DNA of 64,000 nt. Origin: Hermodice carunculata (lineage: Eukaryota > Annelida > Polychaeta > Eunicida > Amphinomidae). The stretch's first letter is position 1; each line of letters opens with the position of its first letter. Of this stretch, positions 37,027-48,285 are shown piece by piece. Both the position numbers and the translations under genes were made by a program. The notes beneath the pieces were generated by a model, which ran no database searches, had not been told where the DNA came from, and saw nothing but the letters and a program-made list of their open reading frames with translations. The stretch covers positions 1,426,501 to 1,490,500 of the forward strand of contig OZ026614.1 of assembly GCA_964020975.1 (NCBI GenBank), written 5' to 3'.

Positions 37027-39191
37027 GTTGTTTACTAGTGGCACTGCTATGGATTCCTGATTTCTAACAATTTTTTCAATTTTTGTATTTATGTTTGAAT
37101 GCACCTTTCCCTATTGATTACTATGTAGGTCAATGGCCATTCTTATGCTAATTCACATTTTCAACTTCTTCTCTGAAACCGTCAATTGGATTGACTTGAA
37201 ACTTGGTAGTGGTATACCTTGGGTAGGCCATTTTGTTCAAATGGTCATGCTTCAGTGATTTTTAAAAATTTTTTATGAATTTTTGTTCTTTTTTTTGGAA
37301 AAATCTTTTTAAAAAATCTTCTCCAAAACTACTCACCTAATTGCTTTGATATCACACTGAAACACTCCTCGAGACTCCTAGTTCTTAATTCGTTCACCAC
37401 ATGCCATGTGGTGATGCAATTTTAACTTTTTTAAAGGAATTTTTGTGTGTTTTCCCTTTTTTCCACTTTTCTGCAGAACCCTCATTCAGATTAAGCTTAA
37501 ACTTTGTGGATTTGTCGCTTGTGAAAGGGTCAACAAAGGTGTTCAATAGGTGGCAATGCAATGGATTCCTGATTTTTAATAATTTTTTAAATTTGAGTAT
37601 TTATTGGCAAAATTACCTTTCCAATTGGTTACTATGCAAGTCAATGGATATTCTAATGCTAATTCATATTTTCAACTTTTCCTCCAAAACTGTCAGCCAA
37701 ATTGACCTCAAATTTGTTGGCAATGTACTTTGGGTAGGTCTCTACCATGTTTGTTCAAATGGTCAAGCTTCAGTGATTTTTGGAGGTTTTCTGAATTTTG
37801 AGACATGCATGTCAATTCCCCGCCTTAAAACACAGGCTCACGCCTTTTAATCACAGAGGACACACAGGCTTATCGCTGTCATAAACAGGACTGGATACCC
37901 CTTTCTCATAAGATTAATGTCTTTTAAAGAAATTTGTTTATAAATACCAAAGTCATATTCTATTAGTGCTTCCTAAATCAGTTACAACAATAAATTTCTG
38001 TTTACCTGTACTAAGTATTCTTTTTTTTTTTTTTTTTTTCAAAATATTAGTAATATCCCGCCTCCACACACAGGCAGTGACATTTGCTCTGAAACCATAT
38101 GCCAGATTGACTTCAAACGTGGTGGCAATGCACCTTGAGTGGGTCTCTACCAATTGTTCCAATTTATTTGTTCTTTTTCTATGCAAATCTTTTTTTGAAA
38201 AAATCTTCAAAACGGCACACCTGATTGCTTTGATATCACACCGAGACACTCCTAGGGACTTCTAGTTTTTAATTTGTCCCCCAGGAGGTGCTGCAGTTTG
38301 TTTACTTTTTTTTTGGTCCTAAATTGCTATTTTTGATTTCTCCAGAACCATCACTCAGATTAAGCTGAATCTTGGTGGATATGTTCCTTGTAAAAGGGAC
38401 AAACAAAGTTGACCACCAGGTGGCACTGCTATGGATTCCTGATAATTAACATTTTAAAAAAAATTTGGATACTTATCGGTAAATGCACTTCTGTTGATTA
38501 CTGTGTAAGTCAATGGGCATTCTAAAGCTTATTGACATTCTGGACTTTTCTGAAGAAACTGTCATTCAGATTGACTTCAAACTTGGTGGCAATGTACCTG
38601 GGGTGGGTATCTACTAAATTTGTTCAAATATTCACGCTCCAGTGATTTTTGGATTTTTTTTTATAGTTTTAATATGAAAGTTTACATTTCTTGTAATGGT
38701 TATAACTTAAATAATATTTGCCAGATTTGTGTCAAACTTGGTAGGGATGTACCTTTTATAAATGTATCTATGTAGGGCAAGTGGTCATGCTCCAATGATT
38801 TTTAGACCTTGCCTTCATTGCCAAGGTCACAGAACAACTGACATAAAATTTAGAGTTCACTTGATAACTTGAGATCTGTTTTGAGTTAGGACCTTGATGT
38901 TGCATCTGTTAATGTTTCTCTATGAAGGCTACACTAAGACAGTACATGAGTGACCTTGACCTCATTTCTGGGATCACAGTGAAAGATACATAAATTTTAT
39001 TCTCCACTATACATGCTACACTGGAGAACTACTTGAACTGGAACCTTGATGTTGCACATGCTAGTGTTCTTCCATAAAGGTCAGACTTATTCAGTACATG
39101 GATGACCTTGATCCTATCCCAAGTTCACAGAGCCACAAGTGTGATGGAAGTCTAGGTCAGCTGAGCATGGGCTGTTCATACAGCCCTTTTG
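37027..39191 (+). mobile_element. Helentron-like block, right part
   Basis: Modules of the CAGCTGAC family continue to a 3' end, GTCAGCTGAGCATGGGCTG, hairpin GGGCTG-ttcata-CAGCCC, then TTTTGTT at 39191. At about 37805-38085 the module is replaced by foreign sequence with a 21-bp T run and two CCCGCCT..ACACAGGC motifs; its boundaries are not precise. Confidence 0.55.
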
Positions 39192-40399
39192 TTAGTATTG
39201 TTGTTGACTCAGCAAAAATTAAATATTGGCTTACCTCTTGCTGATGATGGCTGCTAGGATCATGGTTACTTTACACATTAATTTAGACCTCGAGTGATCA
39301 TGAAAGGTCAAACTGAAATGTTTGGTTATATCATAGTAATATCAAACTCTTTTCAACTATATTGGATAACCATAATACAGAATATGTATAGGGCAGTGAA
39401 GTCTGCCTTGCAGAAACTGCAGATTCCAGCAGCAGAGCACAGGATCATCATGATCCTCTTGCCAGGTTTAATCTCTGTTCCTCACAAAATAAAACAATAA
39501 TCTTGGTGATTATGGCTGACTTTGTGCCACTTTTCAAGTCATAGGTTTCCAAATGTGGAATCCTGCATTTTGATTGTAATTTATTGGCATATTGACTGAA
39601 CATTTCGAAAGCTGCGTCTCTTGCTGGTATGCAGTGTGCATACCTCAGTATGGTCCCATGATCAGTGTCAGGGTGGGCAGGACTTTTCATTACGGTAGGA
39701 CTGTCATGGTCAGCTTAATACTTGTACTCTCAGCATCATGAATTACATAGTTGCATTTCATAGTGCCTGCACTCTGTACATTAGAGGCTCTCACCCCCCT
39801 CCCCCCCCCAAAAACAAAAAACAAAAAACAAAAACAAACAGAACAAAACACATTTTCTACTATGGATACATTTATTCCTAGTCTCAAAACAAAAACAGAG
39901 TGATATTTTTCAACAGAAAGGGACATAATGCACCCAGGAGCAACCAGAATATCATATTTTCTGTGAAGAAGCCCAAGCCTCCCCTTCCCACCACCACCAG
40001 GATGTTTTCCATCTGAGCTGACATGAAAGCTTTGTAACATAAACACATTTAGATATTATTCCCACTTTATTTATAATTACCTTGTGATGGTGCATTTTAC
40101 GTATCTCTGGTGTCTAGGTCTGGTCAAAATTATTTTATCAGGCATGTGTAGGTACTACTTCCCTGCATCACTCCTAGGTCTCATCTTTGATCCATACTCA
40201 GCGGACTAGTTTTTTTCTTTTTTTTTCATCGTTTGTTAAGCATCATGACATGACAATCAGTAATTTATATCGGACTATTTTCTTTAAGGTTCATATCAAC
40301 GCGTGGGAAATTATTAGAATTTTGCTGTCACTAGTAGCAGTCCTAAATTTATTAGTTCGTTTACCTCTTTGCTAAGGACTGAAAAAGTGCAAAGTAGGA
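39192..40399. other. No gene; C-run and A-rich tract
   Basis: A CCCCTCCCCCCCC run is followed by a CAAAAAA-type tract at about 39794-39850. A 118-codon minus-strand frame crosses it without any domain. Otherwise unassigned. Confidence 0.35.
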
Positions 40400-41262
40400 C
40401 CAGAAAAGAACAATTGCTTCACAGCAAATCTGTCTGGGTGCCTTCAAAGTGAGACCAGGTTGAAATGATACACTTTGCCATTGTTCAACATAATCTAAAT
40501 TTCGTGTATTAGCCTAATTTTTATAAATTAAAATGCTCAGCTTTGGTTCTTGGTTCAAGGGATGTGGCCATATCCCAAACTTATAAAGTGATGTTGAAAT
40601 GAAACTATTATCTATTATAGTTTTGAAGCTATTCAACATTTTAATTGTGTGTATTTGTGTAATTTGCATGAATTATAAGCCTAGAAGAACTTCGGTTTAT
40701 TGTTCATTGAATGGGGCTATGCCATAAACCCATGAATTAAAGTAGGAAAGGCACCTCTATAATAGTTTTGAAGCTATTAAAGATTTACATTTTGCATATT
40801 CACCTAATTTGCATAAATTAAAATCCTACAACTTTGGTTCATGGTTCATTGGATGTGGCTTTGCCACAAACCTATAAATTGAAGTTGCAATGGCATCTCT
40901 ATGTACAATAGTTCTGGCGATATTCAACTTTTAAATTTTCCAATGCCCCTTATTAGCAAAATTTGAAATTCTTCAATTATACTGTCCATTATAGTGGCAA
41001 GTGTCACAAATGTATATATGCACATTGAAATTTCGAGTCCATCTGCAATAGTTTGGAAGATATTGCGCTTTTAGAATTTTTGTTGCCTCTAAAAATTTGC
41101 ATAATTTTAAATATCATGACTGTTCCAAATGAGATGCACAATTTCACTGGTTATGTCAGTCACCATGGCAAGTTTGGTGTTTTTTTGAAAAATAGTGTCT
41201 GAAAAAAACTTTGGACTAACTTGGTCACAAAGAAAGACAGAAAAAGAAAAAGAAAGAAAGAC
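40400..41262 (-). mobile_element. Helentron-like element of the (TTTC)n family, minus strand
   Basis: Read on the minus strand it begins with a TTTC/TTTTC-rich tract (41260-41230). It continues through diverged tandem units with 'AAATCTTTAATAGCTTC' phrasing. It ends with GGCACCCAGACAGATTTGCT, an AGCAA hairpin arm, and TTGTTCTTTTCTGG at 40400, where CTGG stands for the family's CTAG. The layout matches 50535-51569. Confidence 0.55.
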
Positions 41263-41912
41263 ATTGGCCTTTTATTTCTTTGTGAATTTATCTTAGATGA
41301 AAGACCACCTGTCCTGTGTGACCACTTTTGTCTGGCATATAGGGGTAGTCTAAAATTGAAAGTACCACTTGACAGTGAAACCTCTCTACAGTGAGCACCC
41401 TCACGACCACAGAAAAGTGCCCACTCCTGAGAGGGTCAGCCCTTCTGGGCAGTATTGATGAGTATATGTGCATGTACAGTGTACACATATCATAATTCAG
41501 AGGGATATGCATACATGCAATACAAAACTGTCTTTCTTTATTACATAAACAAATTTTAACAGAAGCTGTCAAGAATCTACGTAAACATGTACCTGTGAAC
41601 CAAGACAAAACTATACTGTCTCAGTATTGGCTATGAAGAACAGGCTTCATCTCACTGGTTACAAGAAAAGAAAGACATGAAAGTGTCCACTGAGATGACA
41701 CAAATTCTGTCCTCCTTGGTCTAGCTGACTCAGCTCTGTATGTTGTCTATTTTTAAAAGAGGGTACACTCAGGCTTGTTCTGCCTAGAAATCTGGAGTGT
41801 GAGTTCCCTTGGGACTGATAAGCTCAGCAGACTAAAATTGCCTCAGGCAAAAGCAGGCCACCTGGGACACCAGTGGAAACGAAAGCCTGCCTGGCACATA
41901 TCAATTTGCATT
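41263..41912. other. No gene; possible MITE end
   Basis: GAAAGACCACCTGTCCTGTG at about 41299 and CAGTGAAACCTCTCTACAGT at 41374 look like mariner-type MITE ends but do not pair with each other. A 106-codon minus-strand frame here shows no domain. Confidence 0.3.
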
Positions 41913-42368
41913 CATAATTAATTAGCTTGAACCTGTCTCAGAGCTTTCTGTCCATGCATGCTAAGTGTACGCTTTGGAAGGTTTGGGTCTTGTAGCAAAT
42001 TGGGGGATGGGGAGTCAACTTGTATTTGTATAGGTGTAATCACCAGTTTGACTCTTCCAAGTCGGCAGTATTTGTTTTAATGTGTTGTGATGTTTATTTT
42101 CCTTTTATCTTGATGTACTGCTGATTGAAGCTCAATGAATAAAAAAATGAAAAAATAAATGAATATGGCAGCATGGCGTCAATCTGTTCCTGCATGAACA
42201 GAAAGAGATACTTTTTATTTTATTGAGAGCCTCATTGATTTAAACAGTTGTTGGGAGTCCCTCAAACCCCCCCCCCCCCAATTTGCTACAAGACCCAAAC
42301 CTTCCAAAGCATACACTTAGCATGCATGGACAGAAAGCTGTGAGACAGGTTCAAGCTAATTAATTATG
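41913..42368. mobile_element. MITE with 94-bp terminal inverted repeats, 456 bp
   Basis: Left arm 41913-42006 and right arm 42275-42368 are inverted copies. They start CATAATTAATTAGCTTGAAC and contain CCATGCATGCTAAGTGTA and GGTTTGGGTCTTGTAGCAAA. Only a few positions differ, and the right arm adjoins a C run. The interior of about 270 bp is AT-rich and non-coding. The superfamily is unassigned because the target duplication is not clear. Confidence 0.75.
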
Positions 42369-43620
42369 CTTTTCTTTTGTTACTATACACACCTACCACC
42401 TATGATCTGTGTAGTCTATAAATTTTAAAGGGTTAGCATTTATAGTTTAGAGGATATGGCCCGGACAAAATTTTTCAAGTTCACAATGTGGTCACATATG
42501 CAAAGTGATGTAACTGCTCTAAGTGTTGAAAGCCTGCATCTCTCAACCTGAGTTTTACACAAAATAAGCATCATGGAGTGTCTGAATAAATCACTGGAGT
42601 AGCATAAACCTTTGCTTGAAAATGCATGGTATAATACATCACCTATAGACTACTGATGGGTACTTAACCTCTCAGCTCATGTCTCTCCAATTTTTTAAGT
42701 TCACAATGTGGTCACATATGCAAAGTGATGTAAGTGCTCTGTGGATCCACAGTCAGCTGACCACAGGACTATCACAGTTCTCCTTTCCTTTTGCTTTTCT
42801 TTTGTTACTATACACACCTACTACCTATGATCTGTGTAGTCTATAAATTTTAAAGGGTTAGCATTTATAGTTTAGAGGATATGGCCCAGACAAAATTTTT
42901 CAAGTTCACAATGTGGTCACATATGCAAAGTGATGTAACTGCTCTAAGTGTTGAAAGCCTGCATCTCTCAACCTGAGTTTTACACAAAATAAGCATCACG
43001 GAGTGTCTGAATAAATCACTGGACTATTGCAGTGATTAGCACTTCAAGGGTTAAAATGAAATGGGACATGACAGGTTTGAAAGAACAAAGGGAAAAACTC
43101 TACTCTGATTTATCTCATATACCCAATTTGTATTCCGAATTTATTAACTCTAACGATGTGGAGAAATTTAACTTCCTGATGACGATGGGTGATGGAAACA
43201 GCAACGTATTCCCATTGGTGATAACATCTGTCAATGAGGTATTTAAATGTAGACTGAACAAGCTTGGTTTGTGATTTTTCGACACTGGAGTGCACCAGAG
43301 GTCTATATATAGACATATATTATGTATATTTGCTGTACAAGTATTGGTATCATCATTTGCCTTGTATGTTTTTTGTTCTGTCTGTGATTTATTTGTATGT
43401 GATTATGTACTTTGACAATACCTTGTATTAGGTTCAGGTCAATAAAGTTATCGTATTGTATGTTATCGTATGTTATTATTATCATTACTATTATTTTTTA
43501 AAGATTATTTTATAGTTCTTCATCAGAACAGCGGTAAAAAATTGCTTGAAAATGTATGGTATAATACATTACCTATAGACTACTGATGGGTACTTAACCT
43601 CTCAGCTCATGTCTCTCCAA
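42369..43620. repeat. Local duplication, second copy split by a LINE
   Basis: Segment 42369-42690 recurs as 42793-43023 plus 43542-43620, with only a few substitutions. The two parts of the second copy are separated by a 518-bp insertion (43024-43541). A shorter third match (AAGTTCACAATGTGGTCACA onwards) is at 42697-42742. Copy 1 starts exactly at the MITE's right edge and the second copy lacks the MITE. Confidence 0.8.
43024..43541 (+). mobile_element. LINE 3' end, heavily 5'-truncated
   Basis: An open frame from 43032 to 43274 ends in VNEVFKCRLNKLGL, with NSNDVEKFNFLMTMGDG before it, the style of a LINE ORF2 C-terminus. AATAAAG and a GTTATCGTATTGTATGTTAT tail repeat at about 43441-43490 resemble the short-repeat tail of CR1/L2-type elements. 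Insertion into the duplicated segment dates it after that duplication. The family assignment is tentative. Confidence 0.5.
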
Positions 43621-44122
43621 AAATTAATACCACCAGATTACATTTCTGATTGACCCCTGCTCATGGTAATGGAGGCCACTGCAGCGCCATCTATACCAGG
43701 CAGCTGACCTCCAACCTTGACCCTATACATCAGTTTATCTCTTTTGGCGGCCATATTGAGTGGCCTTTTGTTGGTCCAAAGAGATTGTCTCTCTGCTACG
43801 GTTTTTAGGCGGTGTTAATCTTTGTGATCCCGTGCCCATGAAGTGAGGGGGAATATGGTATTGGGTACCGTCCATGTGTCCTTCCGTCCGTCTGTCTTTC
43901 TGAAAAAAATTTTGTCCGGGCCAAATGACAAGAATTTGACTCATATCGCTGTACATGTACATGTATATGATATAAATGTGACTGATACTTTGCTATAAAT
44001 GATGACTATATCACTGATATTTCTGTCACACACAGTGCATATATCACTCCTGCTGTGCATGATAAATCATTCCTCCTGCTTTTTTTCTACATGTAACAAA
44101 CATCACTGATTGCTTTGCAATG
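43621..44122. other. No gene; Helentron-like fragment
   Basis: Around 43826-43920 'GTGCCCATGAAGTGAGGGGG', then CCTTCCGTCCGTCTGTC, has the look of another Helentron-like 5' end. No 3' end was found. Confidence 0.35.
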
Positions 44123-44297
44123 CAGTGGTCCCCCTCTTATAAGGCCACCCCAAGTGCAGCCAAAAAGTGGCCTTAGAGGGGTGGCCTCTCTTGAGGGGGA
44201 GAATACAATGGAAATACCATACTTTCTGCACAAGAATGCTGGCCTTTCAAGAGGGGTGGCCTCTGGTGAGAGGGGCCTTATAAGAGTGGGATCACTG
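44123..44297. mobile_element. Mariner-type MITE, 175 bp
   Basis: The ends are CAGTGGTCCCCCTCTTATAA (44123) and the complement of TTATAAGAGTGGGATCACTG (ending 44297). TA follows on the right (44298-44299) and TG, a likely decayed TA, precedes on the left. It is non-coding. Confidence 0.7.
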
Positions 44298-44403
44298 TAC
44301 ACATGATCCATGCTTTGCCAGTGAGTTCTGCCACATAATATGAGGCATGCACCATTCACACTTATGCAACACAAGGTAACTGATACTCATGCCAGACACA
44401 ATA

Positions 44404-44582
44404 CAGTGGTACCTGTCTTGAGAGACCCCTCCAATGAGAGACCGCATATCCTTTTAAGACCACTCTCTCAGAACACTGTGCTATCTTGTCCATGTTATCA
44501 TACCTCTAATGAAAGACCACCTGTTTTGAGAGGCCACATTTTGACCTGCCCTAGGGGCAGATTCTCAGGGCAGGGACCACTG
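44404..44582. mobile_element. Mariner-type MITE, 179 bp
   Basis: The ends are CAGTGGTACCTGTCTTGAGA (44404) and the complement of TCTCAGGGCAGGGACCACTG (ending 44582), with TA on both sides (44402-44403, 44583-44584). It shares CAGTGGT with the neighbour at 44123 but differs inside. Confidence 0.75.
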
Positions 44583-45408
44583 TACATGTTTCATATCCAC
44601 TGTGATCACTAATCATGCTAATATTGGGTCTGTACTTTACACACCATGATCTGTCAAGGTGAATGCACGGCTAGCAACTAAATGTACAGGAGCAGCCTGG
44701 GCAAAGTCACAAAGCAAGGAAGAGAAAGCTCGATATGGAAAGAGTGTAGACGAAAATATGTTTTAGAGGTGAAAGACTGGCCGTGTTGAAGGGGTAAGGG
44801 TACATGTCATGTACCTATGTGGTAGCTAGCCACCAGCCATAGGTTGATGATTGCTAAAAAGAATGTACAGCCTTTTAGCCAAATTGGCTGAAGAAATTTT
44901 TGTTATTCTGCAGCTTCAAAATCAGTGTTACTGTTTTATCCTCAAACTGCCACCTATTACATGTTCAATGTTTGAAGATGTGAGCTGACTTTGGCTAATG
45001 AGATTTAAGTGGTTTTAGCCAAGTTGGGAGACTCAGATTCAATTTTATTTGACATAAAACGAGTGGTGATACAAAAAAGTAGTACATCTCGATTAGTAGA
45101 GTGTACATCTGTAATGCATTAAATGGCATGTATTACATTAAACTGGGCTGTCAGGATGATCCCTGCTGAGGATTAATGATCCGCTATTGCAGGGGCCACC
45201 CAAGTATGATAATTTAAGCAAGTGAATGTACTGACTGGCTTGACATATATACAAAGATAGCTGAAGGTACAAAATGTTTGTGAATAAACTAGTTACATGT
45301 AGGAGCATATAGAGAAGAGCATGAAAACTTAATTATGACAGATGTAACAGAGCCAGTAGTACACTATTGCCTGCTGAGCACCTCGTAAAGCCCAGGACTG
45401 ACAGGGGC
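44583..45408. other. No gene recognised
   Basis: Unassigned sequence upstream of the minisatellite; presumably non-coding flank of the KIAA0513-like gene. Confidence 0.35.
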
Positions 45409-47607
45409 CACAGGCAGCAGAGGCTGACTGTGGCCAGTGTAGGCGACAGCGTGTGTGGTAGGCAGAGGCTGACTGTGGCCAGTGTGGAGGACAGCGTGTG
45501 TGGTAGGCAGAGGCTGACTGTGGCCAGTGTGGAGGACAGCGTGTGTGGCACTCAGAGGCTGGCTGTGGCCAGTGTGGAGGACAGCGTGTGGTAGGCAGAG
45601 GCTGACTGTGGCCAGTGTGGAGGACAGCGTGTGTGGTAGGCAGAGGCTGACTGTGGCCAGTGTGGAGGACAGCATGTGTGGCAGGCAGAGGCTGACTGTG
45701 GGCAGTGTGGAGGACAGCGTGTGTGGTAGGCAGAGGCTGACTGTGGGCAGTGTGGAGGACAGCGTGTGTGGTAGGCAGAGGCTGACTGTGGCCAGTGTGG
45801 AGGACAGCATGTGTGGCAGGCAGAGGCTGACTGTGGCCAGTGTGGAGGACAGCATGTGTGGTAGGCAGAGGCTGACTGTGGCCAGTGTGGAGGACAGCGT
45901 GTGTGGTAGGCAGAGGCTGACTGTGGCCAGTGTGGAGGACAGCGTGTGTGGCAGGCAGAGGCTGACTGTGGCCAGTGTGGAGGACTGCATGTGTGGTAGG
46001 CAGAGGCTGACTGTGGCCAGTGTGGAGGACAGCGTGTGTGGCACTCAGAGGCTGACTGTGGGCAGTGTGGAGGACAGCGTGTGTGGTAGGCAGAGGCTGA
46101 CTGTGGCCAGTGTGGGTGGCAGGCAAAGGCTGACTGTGGCTAGTGTGGAGGACAGTGTGGGTGGCAGGCAGAGGCTGACTGTGGCCAGTGTGGAGGACAG
46201 CGTGTGTGGCACTCAGAGGCTAGCTGTGGGCAGTGTGGAGGACAGCGTGTGTGGTAGGCAGAGGCTGACTGTGGCCAGTGTGGAGGACAGCGTGTGTGAC
46301 AGGCAGAGGCTGACTGTGGGCAGTGTGGAGGACAGCGTGTGTGGTAGGCAGAGGCTGACTGTGGCCAGTGTGGAGGACAGCGTGTGTGACAGGCAGAGGC
46401 TGACTGTGGGCAGTGTGGAGGACAGCGTGTGTGGTAGGCAGAGGCTGACTGTGGGCAGTGTGGGTGGCAGGCAGAGGCTGACTGTAGCTAGTGTGGAGGG
46501 CAGTGTGGGTGGCAGGCAGAGGCTGACTGTGGCTAGTGTGGAGGGCAGTGTGGGTGGCAGGCAGAGGCTGACTGTGGGCAGTGTGGAGGGCAGTGTGGGT
46601 GGCAGGCAGAGGCTGACTGTGGCCAGTGTGGAGGACAGCGTGTGTGGCAGGCAGAGGCTGACTGTGGCCAGTGTGAAGGACAGCATCTGTGGCAGGCAGA
46701 GGCTGACTGTGGCCAGTGTGGAGGACAGCGTGTGTGGTAGGCAGAGGCTGGCTGTGGGCAGTGTGAAGAACAGCGTGTGTGGTAGGCAGAGGCTGACTGT
46801 GGCCAGTGTGGAGGACAGCGTGTGTGGTAGGCAGAGGCTGACTGTGGCCAGTGTGGAGGACAGTGTGTGTGACAGGCAGAGGCTGACTGTGGGCAGTGTG
46901 GAGGACAGCGTGTGTGGTAGGCAGGGGCTGACTGTGGGCAGTGTGGAGGGCAGTGTAGGTGGCAGGCAGAGGCTGACTGTGGCTAGTGTGGAGGGCAGTG
47001 TGGGTGGCAGGCAGAGGCTGACTGTGACTAGTGTGGAGGGCAGTGTGGGTGGCAGGCAGAGGCTGACTGGGCAGTATGGAGGGCAGTGTGGGTGGCAGGC
47101 AGAGGCTGACTGTGGCCAGTGTGGAGGACAGCGTGTGTGGCAGGCAGAGGCTGACTGTGGCCAGTGTGAAGGACAGCATCTGTGGCAGGCAGAGGCTGAC
47201 TGTGGCCAGTGTGGAGGACAGCGTGTGTGGTAGGCAGAGGCTGGCTGTGGCCAATGTGGAGGACAGCGTGTGTGGTAGGCAGAGGCTGACTGTGGCCAGT
47301 GTGGAGGACAGCATCTGTGGCAGGCAGAGGCTGACTGTAGCTAGTGTGGAGGACAGTGTGGGTGGCAGGCAGAGGCTGACTGTAGCTAGTGTGGAGGGCA
47401 GTGTGGGTGGCAGGCAGAGGCTGACTGTGGCTAGTGTGGAGGGCAGTGTGGGTGGCAGGCAAAGGCTGACTGTGGCCAGTGTGGAGGGCAGTGTGGGTGG
47501 CAGGCAGAGGCTGACTGTGGCTAGTGTGGAGGGCAGTGTGGGTGGCAGGCAGAGGCTGACTGTGGCTAGTGTGGAGGGCAGTGTGGGTGGCAGGCAGAGG
47601 CTGACAT
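45409..47607. repeat. 45-bp minisatellite, about 49 units
   Basis: The unit contains GGCAGAGGCTGACTGTGGCC and AGTGTGGAGGACAGCGTGTG. Two unit classes occur: one with GGACAGCGTGTGTGGTAG, mostly in the left part, and one with GGGCAGTGTGGGTGGCAG, mostly in the right. Two shortened 30-bp units are near 46111 and 46459. Higher-order copying is visible: the AAGGACAGCATCTGTGG block at about 46675 recurs at about 47167. The G-rich strand is the plus strand. Because 45 is a multiple of 3 and the unit lacks stops in several frames, long frames exist on both strands (for example 45527-47233 + and 46220-47620 -). Codon-position changes show no protein constraint. Confidence 0.95.
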
Positions 47608-48210
47608 TGTGGTTGAGCACTGGTATTGTTTGTGGTAGAACTGGTCTGCCAAAAGGTTTAATTTCCCTTCACAGCAATTGCTGGTCCCCAGTGAGGGAAT
47701 ATAATCAGCAGTAGTTGGTTGTGGAGAGAAGATATATTGATCTGCAATGTCATTATCATTATTAAAATTGGCCACACAGTGGGTCAATATGAAGTAAGGT
47801 CACAGGCTCAGCACTGTGGAAACCCAGTGTGGACCGTTAAGACTGTCTGATCCACCTGCCAAGTACAGCCACCTGTCTCTCCTCCTCACCAGCCACTGGT
47901 CCTCTGTGGATGCACTTGCAGTGTGGTGTGTATAAATCTGTGTAATTTTATGTTGATACAATGTAATACTGTGCCATGTAAGACCCACTGTGTTAGGCCA
48001 TGCATTATTTATGTGCTGTGTTAGCGGAGTCTGCATTGACTGTGGATACCACACTCTCTGTGCTGCTCAGTAATGTTGGCGGTTTATCTAAGAAGCTCAT
48101 TCATACAGCTACCTGAAATGACTACCAATGCAAACACATGGCACACCACTTGTCTCCTAGATTGTCAATAAAACAATATGAATTTATAACTGTCTCTGTT
48201 TGAATTGCAG
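47608..48210 (+). other. Presumed intron before the KIAA0513-like exon
   Basis: No coding signal. It ends with CTGTCTCTGTTTGAATTGCAG, acceptor AG at 48209-48210. AATAAAACAATATG at about 48167 is an isolated match to a polyadenylation signal and not evidence of a gene end. Confidence 0.45.
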
Positions 48211-48285
48211 GGCATTGCAACTGGGAAACAGAGATGAGTAGAGAGGTTACCAAGCACCACTAGCTGTGGATTCATCACCATTCCA
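48211..48285 (+). other. 5' UTR part of the KIAA0513-like exon
   Basis: It runs from the splice acceptor to the first ATG. An in-frame TGA at 48235-48237 shows that the reading frame cannot continue upstream, so translation starts in this exon. Confidence 0.6.

Noticed and set aside
37805-38085. A defined insertion with terminal repeats
   Set aside because: The Helentron-like module is interrupted here, but no inverted ends or target duplication could be aligned. The CCCGCCT..ACACAGGC motifs are only weakly similar.
41290-41460. Complete mariner-type MITE
   Set aside because: Two MITE-like end phrases are present, but they are not inverted copies of each other and no TA pair frames them.
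45527-47233. 568-codon open frame and long frames on the opposite strand
   Set aside because: They follow from a stop-free 45-bp tandem unit. Substitutions hit all codon positions, and a 2-bp loss ends the frame.
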